Both the position numbers and the translations under genes were made by a program. 64,000 nucleotides of DNA from positions 40,193-104,192 of the forward strand of contig JAAWAV010000007.1 in assembly GCA_022792335.1 (NCBI GenBank), written 5' to 3'. Below the pieces are notes generated by a model that ran no database searches, was not told the DNA's origin, and saw only the letters and a list, made by a program, of their open reading frames with translations. Below, piece after piece: positions 8,557-18,126 of this stretch. The stretch comes from Lachnospiraceae bacterium (lineage in GTDB: Bacteria > Bacillota > Clostridia > Lachnospirales > Lachnospiraceae). The number at the start of each line of letters is the position of its first letter. Positions within the stretch are counted from its first letter, which is position 1.

Positions 8557-11500
8557 ATGTCGCTTAAGTTTGTGCTGGGAGGGGCGGGTACAGGAAAATC
8601 CAGATTCCTGAACCAGAGTCTGGTGGAAGAGGCAGGGCGATATCCTGACCGGCAATTTTTTGCCATTGTTCCGGAACAGTTTACCATGGAAACCCAGAAG
8701 GAGCTGACATTTTTAAGTCCGGGCCACAGCATTCTGAATATCGATATTGTGAGCTTTGAGCGTCTGGCTTACCGGGTATTTGAGGAACTTTCCTGTATGC
8801 CGGAAACCATTCTGGACGATATGGGGAAGAGTATGCTTCTCAGAAAAGCTTGTGCCTCTGTGGAAAAAAAGCTGGAAGTTTACAGAAATCATCTGAACCG
8901 GGCCGGATTCATCGAACAGTTAAAATCCACCATGTCGGAATTTGGGCAGTACCGGATCGGAGAGGAGGAGCTTTCCAGTCTGATCAGACAGACGGAGACC
9001 CGTCCCCTTTTAAACCGAAAGATGAAGGATATGCAGCTTCTGTTCGGAGCTTTTAAGGAAGCTATGGGAGAAGGGATGATCACTGCGGAGGAGCTGCTTC
9101 CCACTCTTTGCCATGTACTGCCCCGTTCCAAAAAGGTACGGGGCAGCGTCATGATTCTGGACGGGTTTACCGGATTTACTCCGGCGCAGTATCAGGTGCT
9201 GGAGGTACTTCTTAGCTGTTGCCGCCGCCTGACGGTGGCAGTTACCATTGATGCGGACGCTGAGATATACGATGCAAAAGAGACGGGAGATTTTTTTGCT
9301 CTGAGCCGGGAAACCATTGCAACTTTATGTAAAATGGCCGGCGAGAGGAAAGTTGGCAGAGAAGAAGATGTGATTTTGCAGGAGCCGGTACGGTTTTTGG
9401 AGTCCAGGGAACTGGCGTTTCTGGCCGGACGTCTGTTTCGGGACTGCGCAGAAACTTGGGAGGAGGAGCTGGAAGAGATATCTCTTTCCGAAGAAGCGTC
9501 TCCGATGGAGGAAGTACAGGCTCTTACGGTACGGCTGACAGCGCTGGTGCGAGAAGAGGGGCTTCGCTACCGGGAAATTGCGGTGGTCTGCGGCGATATG
9601 GAGGGATATCGTCCGCTTCTGGAGCAGGCCATGAAAGAAGCGGGACTTCCGGCATTCCTGGACGATACGAGGAGTCTTTTTACCAATCCGGTGGTGGAAT
9701 ATATGCGGGCGGCGCTGGAGGTAATCGAAAAGGATTTTTCCTATGAAAGTATGTTCCGTTTTTTGAAATGCGGATTCCTTTCTTTTGAAGAAGATGTCCT
9801 TTTTGAAATGGAAAATTATGTACTGGCTCTTGGAATCCGTGGGCACAGACGATGGGAAGCCTCCTGGGAAATCCTTTACCGGGGCGGGGAACATGTCAAC
9901 CTGGAGATTCTCAACGAAGCCAGAGAGGAGGCGGCCGCACCTCTTCTTTCTTTAAGAGAAGCTTTTCGGAAAAAAGATGCGACTGTGCGGGAAATGACAG
10001 AGGCGCTTTTTTATTTTTTGGACGGACAACAGGTGCAGGCGCGCCTGTCAGAAATGGCGGCGGTTTTTGAGAAAGAGGGGGCTTATAGTCTGGCAAAAGA
10101 GTATGAACAGGCTTATGGTCAGCTTCTTGGGCTATTCGACAGGATAACAGGGCTTCTGGGTGAGGAAGTGCTTTCTGTTAAAAATTACAGGGACGTACTG
10201 GACGCGGGATGTCGGGAGATTCGGGTAGGCGTTATCCCGGCGGCCCTGGACCGGATTCTGGTGGGGGATGTGGAACGGAGCCGTTTGAAGGATATCAAAG
10301 CCCTGTTTTTTATCGGGGTCAATGATGGAAATGTCCCCAAAAGAAAGCGACCGGGCGGATTGTTATCAGAGCTGGACAGAGAAGAGCTGGCTCCTTATGC
10401 GAGACTGACCCCTTCCGGGAGGGAAAGCAGCCTGATAGACAAATTTTATCTGTATCTGACGGTGACAAAACCGTCCCGGAGACTGTATATTTCCTATGTT
10501 TTGGCAGATGAACTGGGAGAAAAGAAAAGTCCGTCCCCCTATCTTTCTTATCTTTTGCGTCTGTTTCCGAAACTTTCCTGTAAAAAAGCGCCAGAGAAGG
10601 AGAGCCTTGTCCTGACAGAAGAACTGGCGCTCCGACTGTTTGCTGACGGCATGGAGGAGTATAGGACAGGGCAGTCCTCCGATCTGTGGGACGCGCTATA
10701 TGACTGCCTTCTGGAAAGAAAAGAAAACAGGGCCCTGCTGGACCGGATCGTCGACGCCGCCTTTTTTTCTTATGGAGGAGACAGAATTTCAAAAGCAGCC
10801 GCCAGAGCGCTTTATGGAGACGTCCTTTCAGGCAGCGTAACCAGGCTGGAAACTTATGCGGCCTGCGCATATGCGCAGTTTTTAACTTATGGCCTCAGAC
10901 TTGTGAAGCGGAAAGAATTTGAATTTGCTGCCCTGGATATGGGGAATGTGTTCCACAAGGCCATCGAACTGTCTTTCCGGTATGCGGCGCAGGAGGGGAT
11001 TTCAGTTTCCAATCTGGATGAAGAAGGGCGAAGAGATTTGGTAAAAAAGGCCATGGAAGCGGCGGCGGAGAATCTGGGAAGTCATGTGCTAAAGGCGTCT
11101 GCCAGAAATGAGTATCTGCTCACCAGGATGGAACGGATTACGGAAAAAACTCTGTGGGCGCTGGGAGAGCAATTGCAGGCGGGAGAATTTAAGCCGGCGG
11201 CCTTTGAGCTTGCTTTTTCGCCGGGAGAAAGCGCCGCCATGAGAATTTCCCTTTCAGATGGAGGAACCATGCAGCTTAAGGGAAAAATCGACCGGGTAGA
11301 TTTGTTTGAAGAGGCAGATAACGTCTATGTGAAAATTATTGATTATAAATCTGGCAGTATGGATTTTGATCTGGGAGCAGTGTATGGAGGGCTGGAGCTT
11401 CAGCTTGTAGTTTATCTGGACGCGGTGATGAGAAGGGAGCAACAGAAACATCCGGACAAGGAGATTATCCCGGCCGGCATGTTTTACTATCAGATCCAGG

Positions 11501-11964
11501 ATCCGATTCTGGAGCGGAAGGGGAGTGGTGAAGTTTCCAGAGACGCGTTTCTGGAGGCTATGCGACCCCGCGGAGTGTTTAATGGGGAGGACCGGGTGGT
11601 TTCTCTGTTCCGAAAGGAGAAGGAGGCGGACGGAAGTTCCAAGTGGCTTCCGGCCGTTACCAAAGACGGAGAACTGGTGCGGTCCAGATCAGCGGCAATT
11701 TCCACAAAGCAGTTTGAACATTTGCGAAGCTTTGTTTATCGGCGTATGGAACAGTTTGGCTCTGCCATTGCAGAGGGAGAAATTTCTGCAAAACCTTACA
11801 GAAGAAAAGAGCGGACCGGCTGTGACTTTTGTGAGTTTGGCCCGGTGTGCGGTTTCGACCGGAAACTTTCCGGCTATGAGTATCGCCGGCTTTTGGAGAA
11901 GAAACCGGAGGAAATCTGGAAAGAACTGGAGGAAATGGACAGAAAAAGCGGGGGAGAAGTGTGA
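8557..11964 (+). CDS. addB: ATP-dependent helicase/nuclease AddB
   Basis: A 1135-residue subunit of the AddAB recombination nuclease, the Firmicutes counterpart of RecBCD, which resects double-strand DNA ends. The N-terminus has Walker A GGAGTGKS (about residues 8-15). The C-terminal RecB-like nuclease has GKIDRVD and IIDYKSG. Four cysteines for the structural 4Fe-4S cluster are in place: C770 (AACAYAQF), then C1089, C1092 and C1098 in CDFCEFGPVC. RBS AAAAAGGAG precedes ATG 8557. The 3' end overlaps addA by 4 nt (GTGA), the normal addB-addA order. Confidence 0.97.
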   Translation: MSLKFVLGGAGTGKSRFLNQSLVEEAGRYPDRQFFAIVPEQFTMETQKELTFLSPGHSILNIDIVSFERLAYRVFEELSCMPETILDDMGKSMLLRKACASVEKKLEVYRNHLNRAGFIEQLKSTMSEFGQYRIGEEELSSLIRQTETRPLLNRKMKDMQLLFGAFKEAMGEGMITAEELLPTLCHVLPRSKKVRGSVMILDGFTGFTPAQYQVLEVLLSCCRRLTVAVTIDADAEIYDAKETGDFFALSRETIATLCKMAGERKVGREEDVILQEPVRFLESRELAFLAGRLFRDCAETWEEELEEISLSEEASPMEEVQALTVRLTALVREEGLRYREIAVVCGDMEGYRPLLEQAMKEAGLPAFLDDTRSLFTNPVVEYMRAALEVIEKDFSYESMFRFLKCGFLSFEEDVLFEMENYVLALGIRGHRRWEASWEILYRGGEHVNLEILNEAREEAAAPLLSLREAFRKKDATVREMTEALFYFLDGQQVQARLSEMAAVFEKEGAYSLAKEYEQAYGQLLGLFDRITGLLGEEVLSVKNYRDVLDAGCREIRVGVIPAALDRILVGDVERSRLKDIKALFFIGVNDGNVPKRKRPGGLLSELDREELAPYARLTPSGRESSLIDKFYLYLTVTKPSRRLYISYVLADELGEKKSPSPYLSYLLRLFPKLSCKKAPEKESLVLTEELALRLFADGMEEYRTGQSSDLWDALYDCLLERKENRALLDRIVDAAFFSYGGDRISKAAARALYGDVLSGSVTRLETYAACAYAQFLTYGLRLVKRKEFEFAALDMGNVFHKAIELSFRYAAQEGISVSNLDEEGRRDLVKKAMEAAAENLGSHVLKASARNEYLLTRMERITEKTLWALGEQLQAGEFKPAAFELAFSPGESAAMRISLSDGGTMQLKGKIDRVDLFEEADNVYVKIIDYKSGSMDFDLGAVYGGLELQLVVYLDAVMRREQQKHPDKEIIPAGMFYYQIQDPILERKGSGEVSRDAFLEAMRPRGVFNGEDRVVSLFRKEKEADGSSKWLPAVTKDGELVRSRSAAISTKQFEHLRSFVYRRMEQFGSAIAEGEISAKPYRRKERTGCDFCEFGPVCGFDRKLSGYEYRRLLEKKPEEIWKELEEMDRKSGGEV

Positions 11965-14900
11965 CAGTGGAATGGACGAAAGAACAGAAACAGATCATCG
12001 GACTTCGGGATAGAAATCTTCTGGTATCGGCGGCGGCAGGCAGCGGAAAAACGGCGGTTTTGGTAGAACGGATTATGGCGATGATTACAGATCAGGAAAA
12101 GCCGGTGGATATCGACCGGCTTTTGGTGGTGACTTTTACCAATGCGGCGGCAGGACAGATGCGGGAACGAATTGGGAAACGTATAGCAGAGGAACTCCAT
12201 TCTTCGCCGCAGGATGAGAATTTAAAACGGCAGGAGGATTTGCTTCCCCACGCGAAGATTATGACCATTGACAGTTTTTGCCTTTCTGTGGTGCGGAACT
12301 ATTTCAGCTTCCTGGATCTGGATCCGGATTTTCGGATTGGAGATGAAGGAGAGCTGAAACTAATCCGAGAGGAAGTCATGGCGGAACTTTTAGAAGAAAA
12401 GTATCAGGAGGCGTCGCCGGGATTTTTGCTGTTTGTAGAGAGCTACGGAGAGGGAAAAGGCGATGGGAATCTGGGGGAAGTGATCGACCGGCTGTATCAG
12501 TTTGCATCAGCCTACCCGGATCCGGAGGGACAGCTTGCACTTTGGAAAAAGCAGCTTGGAGAGGCGACGTCAGAGGAAGGCATAGAGAGCGTTTCCTGGA
12601 TGCAGGTGTTGATGGAGGAACTTCATCTGGCGGCAGGGGAACTGAAAGAACGCTGTGAGGCCGCCATAGAAGTTTGCGGAGAATCAGAAGGGCTGGCCCC
12701 TTACGGAGCCATGTTTGAGGCGGATCGGAAGATTATCTGCAGGCTTTGGAAGGCAGACAGTTATAAAGAAGCGGCGGAGCTTCTGGAAGGAATGAAAAAA
12801 TCCTTTGTGACAAAGCCGAGGCTGGGAAAAAAAGTTCTGGTGGACGAGGAGATGAAGGAATTTCTCTCTGCCTTGCGGGATTCCATGAAAAAGGAACTGA
12901 TTTCTTTGGCAGAGTCATTCTATCTGGGGGAAATTGGGCAGGTGTGCGCGGATATCCGGGGAGTGAGAGAGCCTCTGGAGGAGCTCATCGATTTGGCGGT
13001 GGCCTATGGCAGAGCGTTCAAAGTAGCCAAACGGGAAAAAAATATGGTGGACTTTTCTGATATTGCCCACTTTGCGCTCCAGATTCTGGCAAAGCCTGTG
13101 GAAGGCGGAGGGACCGTACCGTCGGAGACAGCCGTGGAACTGGGACGGAGCTTTCATGAAATTATGATTGACGAATATCAGGACAGCAACTGGATTCAGG
13201 AAGCCATTTTAACGAGCGTATCCAGGGAAAGGGAGGGAAGGCCCAATCTCTTTATGGTAGGGGATGTCAAACAGAGCATTTACCGGTTTCGCCAGGCCAG
13301 ACCGGAACTTTTCATGGAGAAATATACTTCCTATACCAGGGAGGACAGCCTTTACCAGAAAGTAGATTTGCACAGGAATTTCCGGAGCCGTGAAACGGTG
13401 CTTGCCGCAGCCAATTTTTTCTTTGGACAGTTGATGGAACAGAAGCTGGGCGGGATCTCCTATGACGAGGAAGCGGCTCTGATTCCCGGACGAATGTTTC
13501 CGGAGGCGGCAGAACTTTCTTCTGTGGAGACGGAGGTCCTTCTTGTGGATCTGGGGAAATCCGGAGAGAAGGGGGGAGAAGGAAGCCTTCGGGAATATCA
13601 GGCAAAGGAGCTGGAGGCCAGAGCAGTGGCCGGGCGGATAAAAGAGCTGGTGGATCCGGAACGTGGATTTCAGGTGCTGGATAAAGAGACGGGAGAATAT
13701 AGAAAGGCCCGTTACGGAGATATCGTCGTTCTTTTACGGACCATGAGCGGATGGGCGGAGGTTTTTACAGAAGTTTTTATGGAAGCAGGGATTCCGGCTT
13801 TTGCCCAGACGCGGACAGGGTATTTTTCAGCCAGGGAGATTCAGTGCATGTTGAATCTTTTGCGAATCATTGACAATCCCATGCAGGATATTCCACTGGC
13901 GGCAGTCCTGCATTCTCCCATGGGAGGCTTTACTTCAGAAGAACTGGCTGTTGTCACGGCGGCGGCCGGACAGGAGACTGCTCCAGTCTCTCTGAAAGGA
14001 CTTTACGGTGCATTGAAAACATTTTCCATGCAGGGACAGGACGAATTTTTGCGGGAAAAAACGGAAGTCTTTCTCGCGATGCTTTCCGATTTCCGAAAAC
14101 GGGCGGTTTATATGCGCCTTCATGAGCTTTTGCAGTACATTCTGGAAAAAACGGGATATGGCTGGATGCTGGCGGCCATGCCCGGAGGTAATATCCGGAA
14201 AAAAAATATGGAGATGCTAATCAGGCGGGCGGTGGATTATGAAACGACCAGTTATCAGGGCGTGTTTCAGTTTGTACGCTATATTGAAAAATTGCAGAAA
14301 TACTCTGTGGATTTCGGAGAAGCAGCTCCTTCCCAGGGAGAGGAAGATACGGTACGCATTACCAGCATTCACAAAAGCAAAGGGTTGGAATATCCTATTG
14401 TCATTCTTTCCGGGGTGGGAAAATCTTTCAACCGCCAGGACAGCAATCAAAAGATTCTGTTCCATCCGGAGCTTGGAATGGCGGCAGATTTTATAGATGT
14501 AAAAAAACGGACCAGGGTGCCGACACTTCCGAAAAAAGTATTTCAGCGGCTGCTTCGTCTGGATCTTCTGGGGGAAGAGCTGCGGGTATTTTATGTGGCT
14601 CTTACCAGGGCCGAGGAAAAACTGATTCTTACAGGAGCCGATCGTTATCTGGAAACAAAGCTTGTCAAATGGAACAGCCTCCGACTGACAAAGGAAGAAA
14701 AGCTTCCGTATTATGCAGTTTCCTCTGCCGGCTCTTATCTGGACTGGATTTTGATGGCCTTAGTACGAAACAAGACTTATGAGAAGATTTTTACGGAGAG
14801 AGGGGTGACACCGCCTGTCTTTCACAGATTGTACGAACGATTCGTTCCCATTGCCATCCGTCTGGTGGGCATGGAGGAGCTTGTGCGCCAGGAGGTATGG

Positions 14901-15734
14901 AAGCAGGCTTCCGGACAGTTTTTACGGGAGGGGCTTTCAGGGCCTAGGGCAGAGGGACAGGAAGCGTTAAAGGAACGATTGAGGAACCGGCTTTCTTATC
15001 GCTATCCTTATACTATGGCAGTGACGACTCCCAGAAAATTCAGTGTATCTGAGCTTAAGGAGGAGACAGCTCCTGAGACTTTTTCCGGAGTGATTTCAGG
15101 AGAGGCGTCTGACGGGGTAGCGCTCTATGAGACAGGGCCTTTTGACGAGGATAGAGCAGTTCCCAACTTTTTAAAATCGGAAGAGCCTCGTTCCGGAGCG
15201 GCGAGAGGGACTGCTTATCACAGGCTGTTGGAGCTTTTGCCTTTCCAGATGAGTCCGTTGTCGGAGGAGGCCGTATTTCATGCAGTAGAAAGTCTGGAGG
15301 CGCAGGGGCTTTTGCCTAAAAATACGGATAAAAGTCTGAATTTAAGAAAGGTATACCGGTTTCTTTTATCTCCCCTTGGAAGGCGGATGGCGGGAGCAAA
15401 GATCCTGAAAAAGGAGCAGCAGTTTGTGATGAGCCTTCCGGCTGGTAGAATCCGACCAGAATACGGGGAAGGCCCGCTTGCAGAAGAAGAAATTCTGGTT
15501 CAGGGAATCATTGACGCCTGGTTCGAGGAGGACGGAGAGCTGGTGATTGTGGATTATAAGACGGATCAGGTGAATGGTCTTGACAGGGAGGAGGCGAAAG
15601 GCTTGCTTGTCGGACGTTATCAAGCACAGCTTGACTATTACCAGGCAGCGTTAGAGATGAGTACGGGGAAGCAGGTGAAAGAACGTTATCTCTATTCCTT
15701 TTCTCTGGAGGAGGCAATCCTTGTAGAACGCTGA
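11961..15734 (+). CDS. addA: ATP-dependent helicase/nuclease AddA
   Basis: A 1257-residue UvrD-family helicase plus RecB-type nuclease, partner of AddB in double-strand-break repair. It starts at GTG overlapping the addB stop. Helicase motifs: Walker A AAAGSGKTAVL (about 22-32), the TFTNAAAGQMRERI motif, DEYQDSN (about 404) and GDVKQSIYRFR, plus the later VALTRAEEKL motif VI. The C-terminal nuclease has GIIDAWFEEDGELVIVDYKTD, with the active-site DYK near residue 1198. Length and motif order are those of a complete AddA. The gene ends close to an AT-rich promoter region for the next gene. Confidence 0.97.
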   Translation: MTVEWTKEQKQIIGLRDRNLLVSAAAGSGKTAVLVERIMAMITDQEKPVDIDRLLVVTFTNAAAGQMRERIGKRIAEELHSSPQDENLKRQEDLLPHAKIMTIDSFCLSVVRNYFSFLDLDPDFRIGDEGELKLIREEVMAELLEEKYQEASPGFLLFVESYGEGKGDGNLGEVIDRLYQFASAYPDPEGQLALWKKQLGEATSEEGIESVSWMQVLMEELHLAAGELKERCEAAIEVCGESEGLAPYGAMFEADRKIICRLWKADSYKEAAELLEGMKKSFVTKPRLGKKVLVDEEMKEFLSALRDSMKKELISLAESFYLGEIGQVCADIRGVREPLEELIDLAVAYGRAFKVAKREKNMVDFSDIAHFALQILAKPVEGGGTVPSETAVELGRSFHEIMIDEYQDSNWIQEAILTSVSREREGRPNLFMVGDVKQSIYRFRQARPELFMEKYTSYTREDSLYQKVDLHRNFRSRETVLAAANFFFGQLMEQKLGGISYDEEAALIPGRMFPEAAELSSVETEVLLVDLGKSGEKGGEGSLREYQAKELEARAVAGRIKELVDPERGFQVLDKETGEYRKARYGDIVVLLRTMSGWAEVFTEVFMEAGIPAFAQTRTGYFSAREIQCMLNLLRIIDNPMQDIPLAAVLHSPMGGFTSEELAVVTAAAGQETAPVSLKGLYGALKTFSMQGQDEFLREKTEVFLAMLSDFRKRAVYMRLHELLQYILEKTGYGWMLAAMPGGNIRKKNMEMLIRRAVDYETTSYQGVFQFVRYIEKLQKYSVDFGEAAPSQGEEDTVRITSIHKSKGLEYPIVILSGVGKSFNRQDSNQKILFHPELGMAADFIDVKKRTRVPTLPKKVFQRLLRLDLLGEELRVFYVALTRAEEKLILTGADRYLETKLVKWNSLRLTKEEKLPYYAVSSAGSYLDWILMALVRNKTYEKIFTERGVTPPVFHRLYERFVPIAIRLVGMEELVRQEVWKQASGQFLREGLSGPRAEGQEALKERLRNRLSYRYPYTMAVTTPRKFSVSELKEETAPETFSGVISGEASDGVALYETGPFDEDRAVPNFLKSEEPRSGAARGTAYHRLLELLPFQMSPLSEEAVFHAVESLEAQGLLPKNTDKSLNLRKVYRFLLSPLGRRMAGAKILKKEQQFVMSLPAGRIRPEYGEGPLAEEEILVQGIIDAWFEEDGELVIVDYKTDQVNGLDREEAKGLLVGRYQAQLDYYQAALEMSTGKQVKERYLYSFSLEEAILVER

Positions 15735-15838
15735 GGCAAATTTCGTCTGTAGGAGGGACATGTATCGGAAGCGTATACAAATGATTTTCAATTTTTCGTA
15801 AATCTTCATATTCGATTCATGGTTATCCAAGATTTTTC

Positions 15839-15848
15839 TGATATAATA
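15839..15848 (+). promoter_or_regulatory. Extended -10 promoter before the C39-like peptidase
   Basis: CTGATATAAT contains TG-A-TATAAT (-10 at 15842-15847), about 65 bp before the ATG at 15911, in an AT-rich intergenic stretch. There is no clear -35. Confidence 0.5.
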
Positions 15849-15910
15849 TAGACAGTTAAGATGCGAAAAGGCGTTAGAAAAATACAGAAGAAACATGGGG
15901 GAGATGCCAT

Positions 15911-16891
15911 ATGATCCGCGATACGGCCAGAAAAATGCCGCAGCAGTCAATCAATCGCCAGGATAGCGTATCCAGGTTGCGGGAAAGAAAACGTATGAAG
16001 CAGAGGCGGAGGAGAAACAGAAAGATTGCTTTAGCAGTTTTTTTGGCGACTCTTTGCGGAATTTCTTTCTGGCTGGGAAGAATTACGGCGCCAAAAGTAG
16101 AAAAACAGGGAGAAAAAGGCGGCGGGAGCCAGATCGCCCGGACAAATGCGGAAGGGACAAGAACGCTGAGTGCGAAGAATGAAGAAGATTCCGGTACGGA
16201 CATGACGGCTGAAGATATGATTGCGTATGTGCAGGCGCATCCAAAGGAATATCCGGAGTTTTTACAAAGTTTTTTGGAGAGCAATCGGGAGGCGGCAGAT
16301 TTCGTCTATCACTATCCGGAAAACAAAGATCGAACAGGCGGGACAATTGATTTGTCTGGAGAATATACGGAAGGGGAAATTCCACTTTTCATTCAGTGGG
16401 ACAAGCGGTGGGGTTATGAAACCTATGGAGACGATTTGATGGCCTTAAGCGGTTGCGGTCCAGTCTGCCTTTCCATGGTATATGTGGGACTTACCGGCGA
16501 CACGACAATGAATCCAAAAGCTATGGCGGAGTTTTCATCAAAAAATGGGTACTATCTGGAAAATGTCGGTACAAGCTGGGAGCTTATGAGCTCCGGAGCG
16601 AAGCTTCTTGGCCTTTCCTGGAAGAATCCGGCCCTTCATCAGGCAGAAATATTTGCGGAGCTGGATGCAGGCCATCCGCTGATTTGCAGTATGCAGCCTG
16701 GAGACTTCACCACTACGGGACATTTTATTGTGATTTACGGGCGGAAGGGGGAGAATCTTCTGATTCACGATCCTAACAGCCCGGAAAGAAGCGCAAAGGA
16801 ATGGCCTTATAATCAGGTAGAAAGTCAGATCAAGAATATTTGGTCTTATTCTAAAGCTGAGAAATCCTCTATAGTTGAAAACTACCTGTAA
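15911..16891 (+). CDS. Membrane-anchored C39-family (papain-like) cysteine peptidase
   Basis: A 326-residue protein with a basic N-terminus, one transmembrane anchor (about 37-55) and a linker. The C-terminal peptidase_C39_2-type domain begins at IPLFIQWDKRWG (about 155). The catalytic triad can be placed: Cys182 in SGCGPVCLSM, His271 in TGHFIVI and Asp287 in HDPNSP. The domain is therefore extracellular, like other stand-alone C39-like proteins of Clostridia. Substrate unknown; no bacteriocin or ABC exporter genes lie next to it. A 13-bp inverted repeat (16875-16887 with 16912-16924) overlaps its stop codon and may form a transcript-end hairpin. Confidence 0.85.
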   Translation: MIRDTARKMPQQSINRQDSVSRLRERKRMKQRRRRNRKIALAVFLATLCGISFWLGRITAPKVEKQGEKGGGSQIARTNAEGTRTLSAKNEEDSGTDMTAEDMIAYVQAHPKEYPEFLQSFLESNREAADFVYHYPENKDRTGGTIDLSGEYTEGEIPLFIQWDKRWGYETYGDDLMALSGCGPVCLSMVYVGLTGDTTMNPKAMAEFSSKNGYYLENVGTSWELMSSGAKLLGLSWKNPALHQAEIFAELDAGHPLICSMQPGDFTTTGHFIVIYGRKGENLLIHDPNSPERSAKEWPYNQVESQIKNIWSYSKAEKSSIVENYL

Positions 16892-16924
16892 GTTCAGGGA
16901 GCGTTCAAGATAGGTAGTTTTCAA
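16875..16924 (+). repeat. Inverted repeat over the end of the peptidase gene
   Basis: TTGAAAACTACCT and AGGTAGTTTTCAA form a perfect 13-bp stem with a 24-nt loop. There is no U-tract after it, so terminator function is uncertain. Confidence 0.5.
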
Positions 16925-17005
16925 AAATTGACGAATAAATATTGCCCCCTCTTTCCATACTAATACAGGCTGCATCGGTTGACAGGAACCGCCTATGTAG
17001 CCTGT

Positions 17006-17280
17006 ACCGTCGCTTGACAAGGACATACACGCCCTGAACCACGATATTTGCTTGATTTTTTGCGTTATCCTTAGTCGGTGTACGTCCGGTACACCTCCAT
17101 CGTCTGCCTTGAAAATCAAGCAAATGTCAGTGGTCAGGGTTGAAAAGTCGAACAGGGATGAAATTCAGCCCCTGCAAGGCGCTTGACCGACGCGTACTGG
17201 ACGTACGCGGAGTGAAAGTAACGCCGCAGGAGCTGAATTTCCCCCTTTTTCGACCGTGTGTGCTCTTGTCAAGCGACGGT
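17006..17280. repeat. 275-bp cloverleaf-shaped nested inverted-repeat element (MITE-like)
   Basis: Outer arms of 26 bp (17006-17031 and 17255-17280, starting ACCGTCGCTTGACAAG) are near-perfect inverted copies. Between them sit two independent hairpins: 17032-17056 with 17115-17139, and 17147-17175 with 17226-17254. Each holds a further small stem at its tip (GGTGTAC/GTACACC and CGCGTAC/GTACGCG). The arms leave almost no unpaired sequence. No coding potential is seen. The structure resembles a non-autonomous palindromic mobile element. It ends 6 bp before the -35 of the mntP riboswitch promoter. Confidence 0.75.
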
Positions 17281-17286
17281 TTCCGC

Positions 17287-17316
17287 TTGACAAAACTCCG
17301 AATTTCCAGGTATAAT
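17287..17316 (+). promoter_or_regulatory. SigA promoter of the mntP leader
   Basis: Consensus TTGACA at 17287-17292, an 18-bp spacer, and consensus TATAAT at 17311-17316. The predicted start lies just before the riboswitch. Confidence 0.85.
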
Positions 17317-17320
17317 ACAC

Positions 17321-17456
17321 GAAGATAAGGGAGTAGTTGGCGTTTTTGGACGTAGCGGAGTCAACATACTGATACGCATGGAAATGGGGATATCTGGCTT
17401 TGCTTTAAATAATGAGACTTATCTGCACATTTTTTGTGCAGATGGGTCTTTTTTAT
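17321..17456 (+). ncRNA. yybP-ykoY (Mn2+-sensing) riboswitch upstream of mntP
   Basis: The leader shows the conserved yybP-ykoY features: AAGGGAGTAG near the 5' end, GTCAACATACTG, CTGGCTTTGC and GAGACTTA. The last merges into a strong terminator, GACTTATCTGCACA / TGTGCAGATGGGTC, followed by T7. The known members bind Mn2+ and turn on exporter genes by preventing terminator formation, which fits the MntP gene about 110 bp downstream. A second perfect 12-bp hairpin (17455-17485) follows without a long U-tract. Confidence 0.88.
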
Positions 17457-17562
17457 CGTATGGGGAATTTTGCTCCCCATACGATACTGTCATTCCAGGC
17501 GTCTTTATTCCCTGAAAGGAACATATGATAAATCAGGACGAAAGAAACAAAAGGAGAGAATG

Positions 17563-18120
17563 ATGGCAGTTTGGGAAATGTTTTTCATCGCAGTGGGGCT
17601 TTCCATGGACGCTTTTGCAGTATCCGTCTGCAAGGGGCTGGCCATGCAGGGAATGTGCTGGAAAAATGCATGGCTGGCAGGCGCGTATTTCGGAGGATTT
17701 CAGATGCTTATGCCCCTTGCGGGATACCTTCTTGGCACCGGCTTTCAGGATAAGATTATGAGCATTGATCACTGGCTTGCCTTCATCCTTCTTGGAACCA
17801 TCGGCACCAATATGGTGAAAGAGTCCTTTTCCGGCGAGGCGAAAGGGGACTGTTCGTTTGATGTGAAAACAATGCTGCTCTTAGCTGTGGCGACCAGTAT
17901 CGACGCTCTGGCGGTGGGCGTGACCTTTGCCTTTTTAAAAGTAGAAATTCTTCCGGCCGTGTCCCTGATCGGAGCGACCACCTTTGTGCTGTCAGCCGCA
18001 GGAGTCCGGGTGGGAAACGTCTTTGGAAGCAGATACAAAGCGAAAGCGGAACTTGCCGGAGGAGTGATCTTGATTTTTATGGGAGTTAAGATCTTGTTGG
18101 AGCATCTGGGCGTATTTTAA
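17563..18120 (+). CDS. mntP: Manganese efflux pump MntP
   Basis: A 185-residue, six-segment membrane exporter that removes excess Mn2+. The track start at 17434 lies inside the riboswitch region. The real start is one of two adjacent ATGs (17560/17563), and AAGGAG fits 17563 better. Conserved acidic residues of the two symmetric halves are seen: Asp16 in [12 protein letters not shown] and Asp114 in [12 protein letters not shown]. The Mn2+ riboswitch upstream independently supports the substrate. The downstream LRR gene begins 6 nt after the stop, with its own AAGGAGA partly overlapping the end, so it is probably co-transcribed. Confidence 0.95.
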   Translation: MAVWEMFFIAVGLSMDAFAVSVCKGLAMQGMCWKNAWLAGAYFGGFQMLMPLAGYLLGTGFQDKIMSIDHWLAFILLGTIGTNMVKESFSGEAKGDCSFDVKTMLLLAVATSIDALAVGVTFAFLKVEILPAVSLIGATTFVLSAAGVRVGNVFGSRYKAKAELAGGVILIFMGVKILLEHLGVF

Positions 18121-18126
18121 GGAGAA

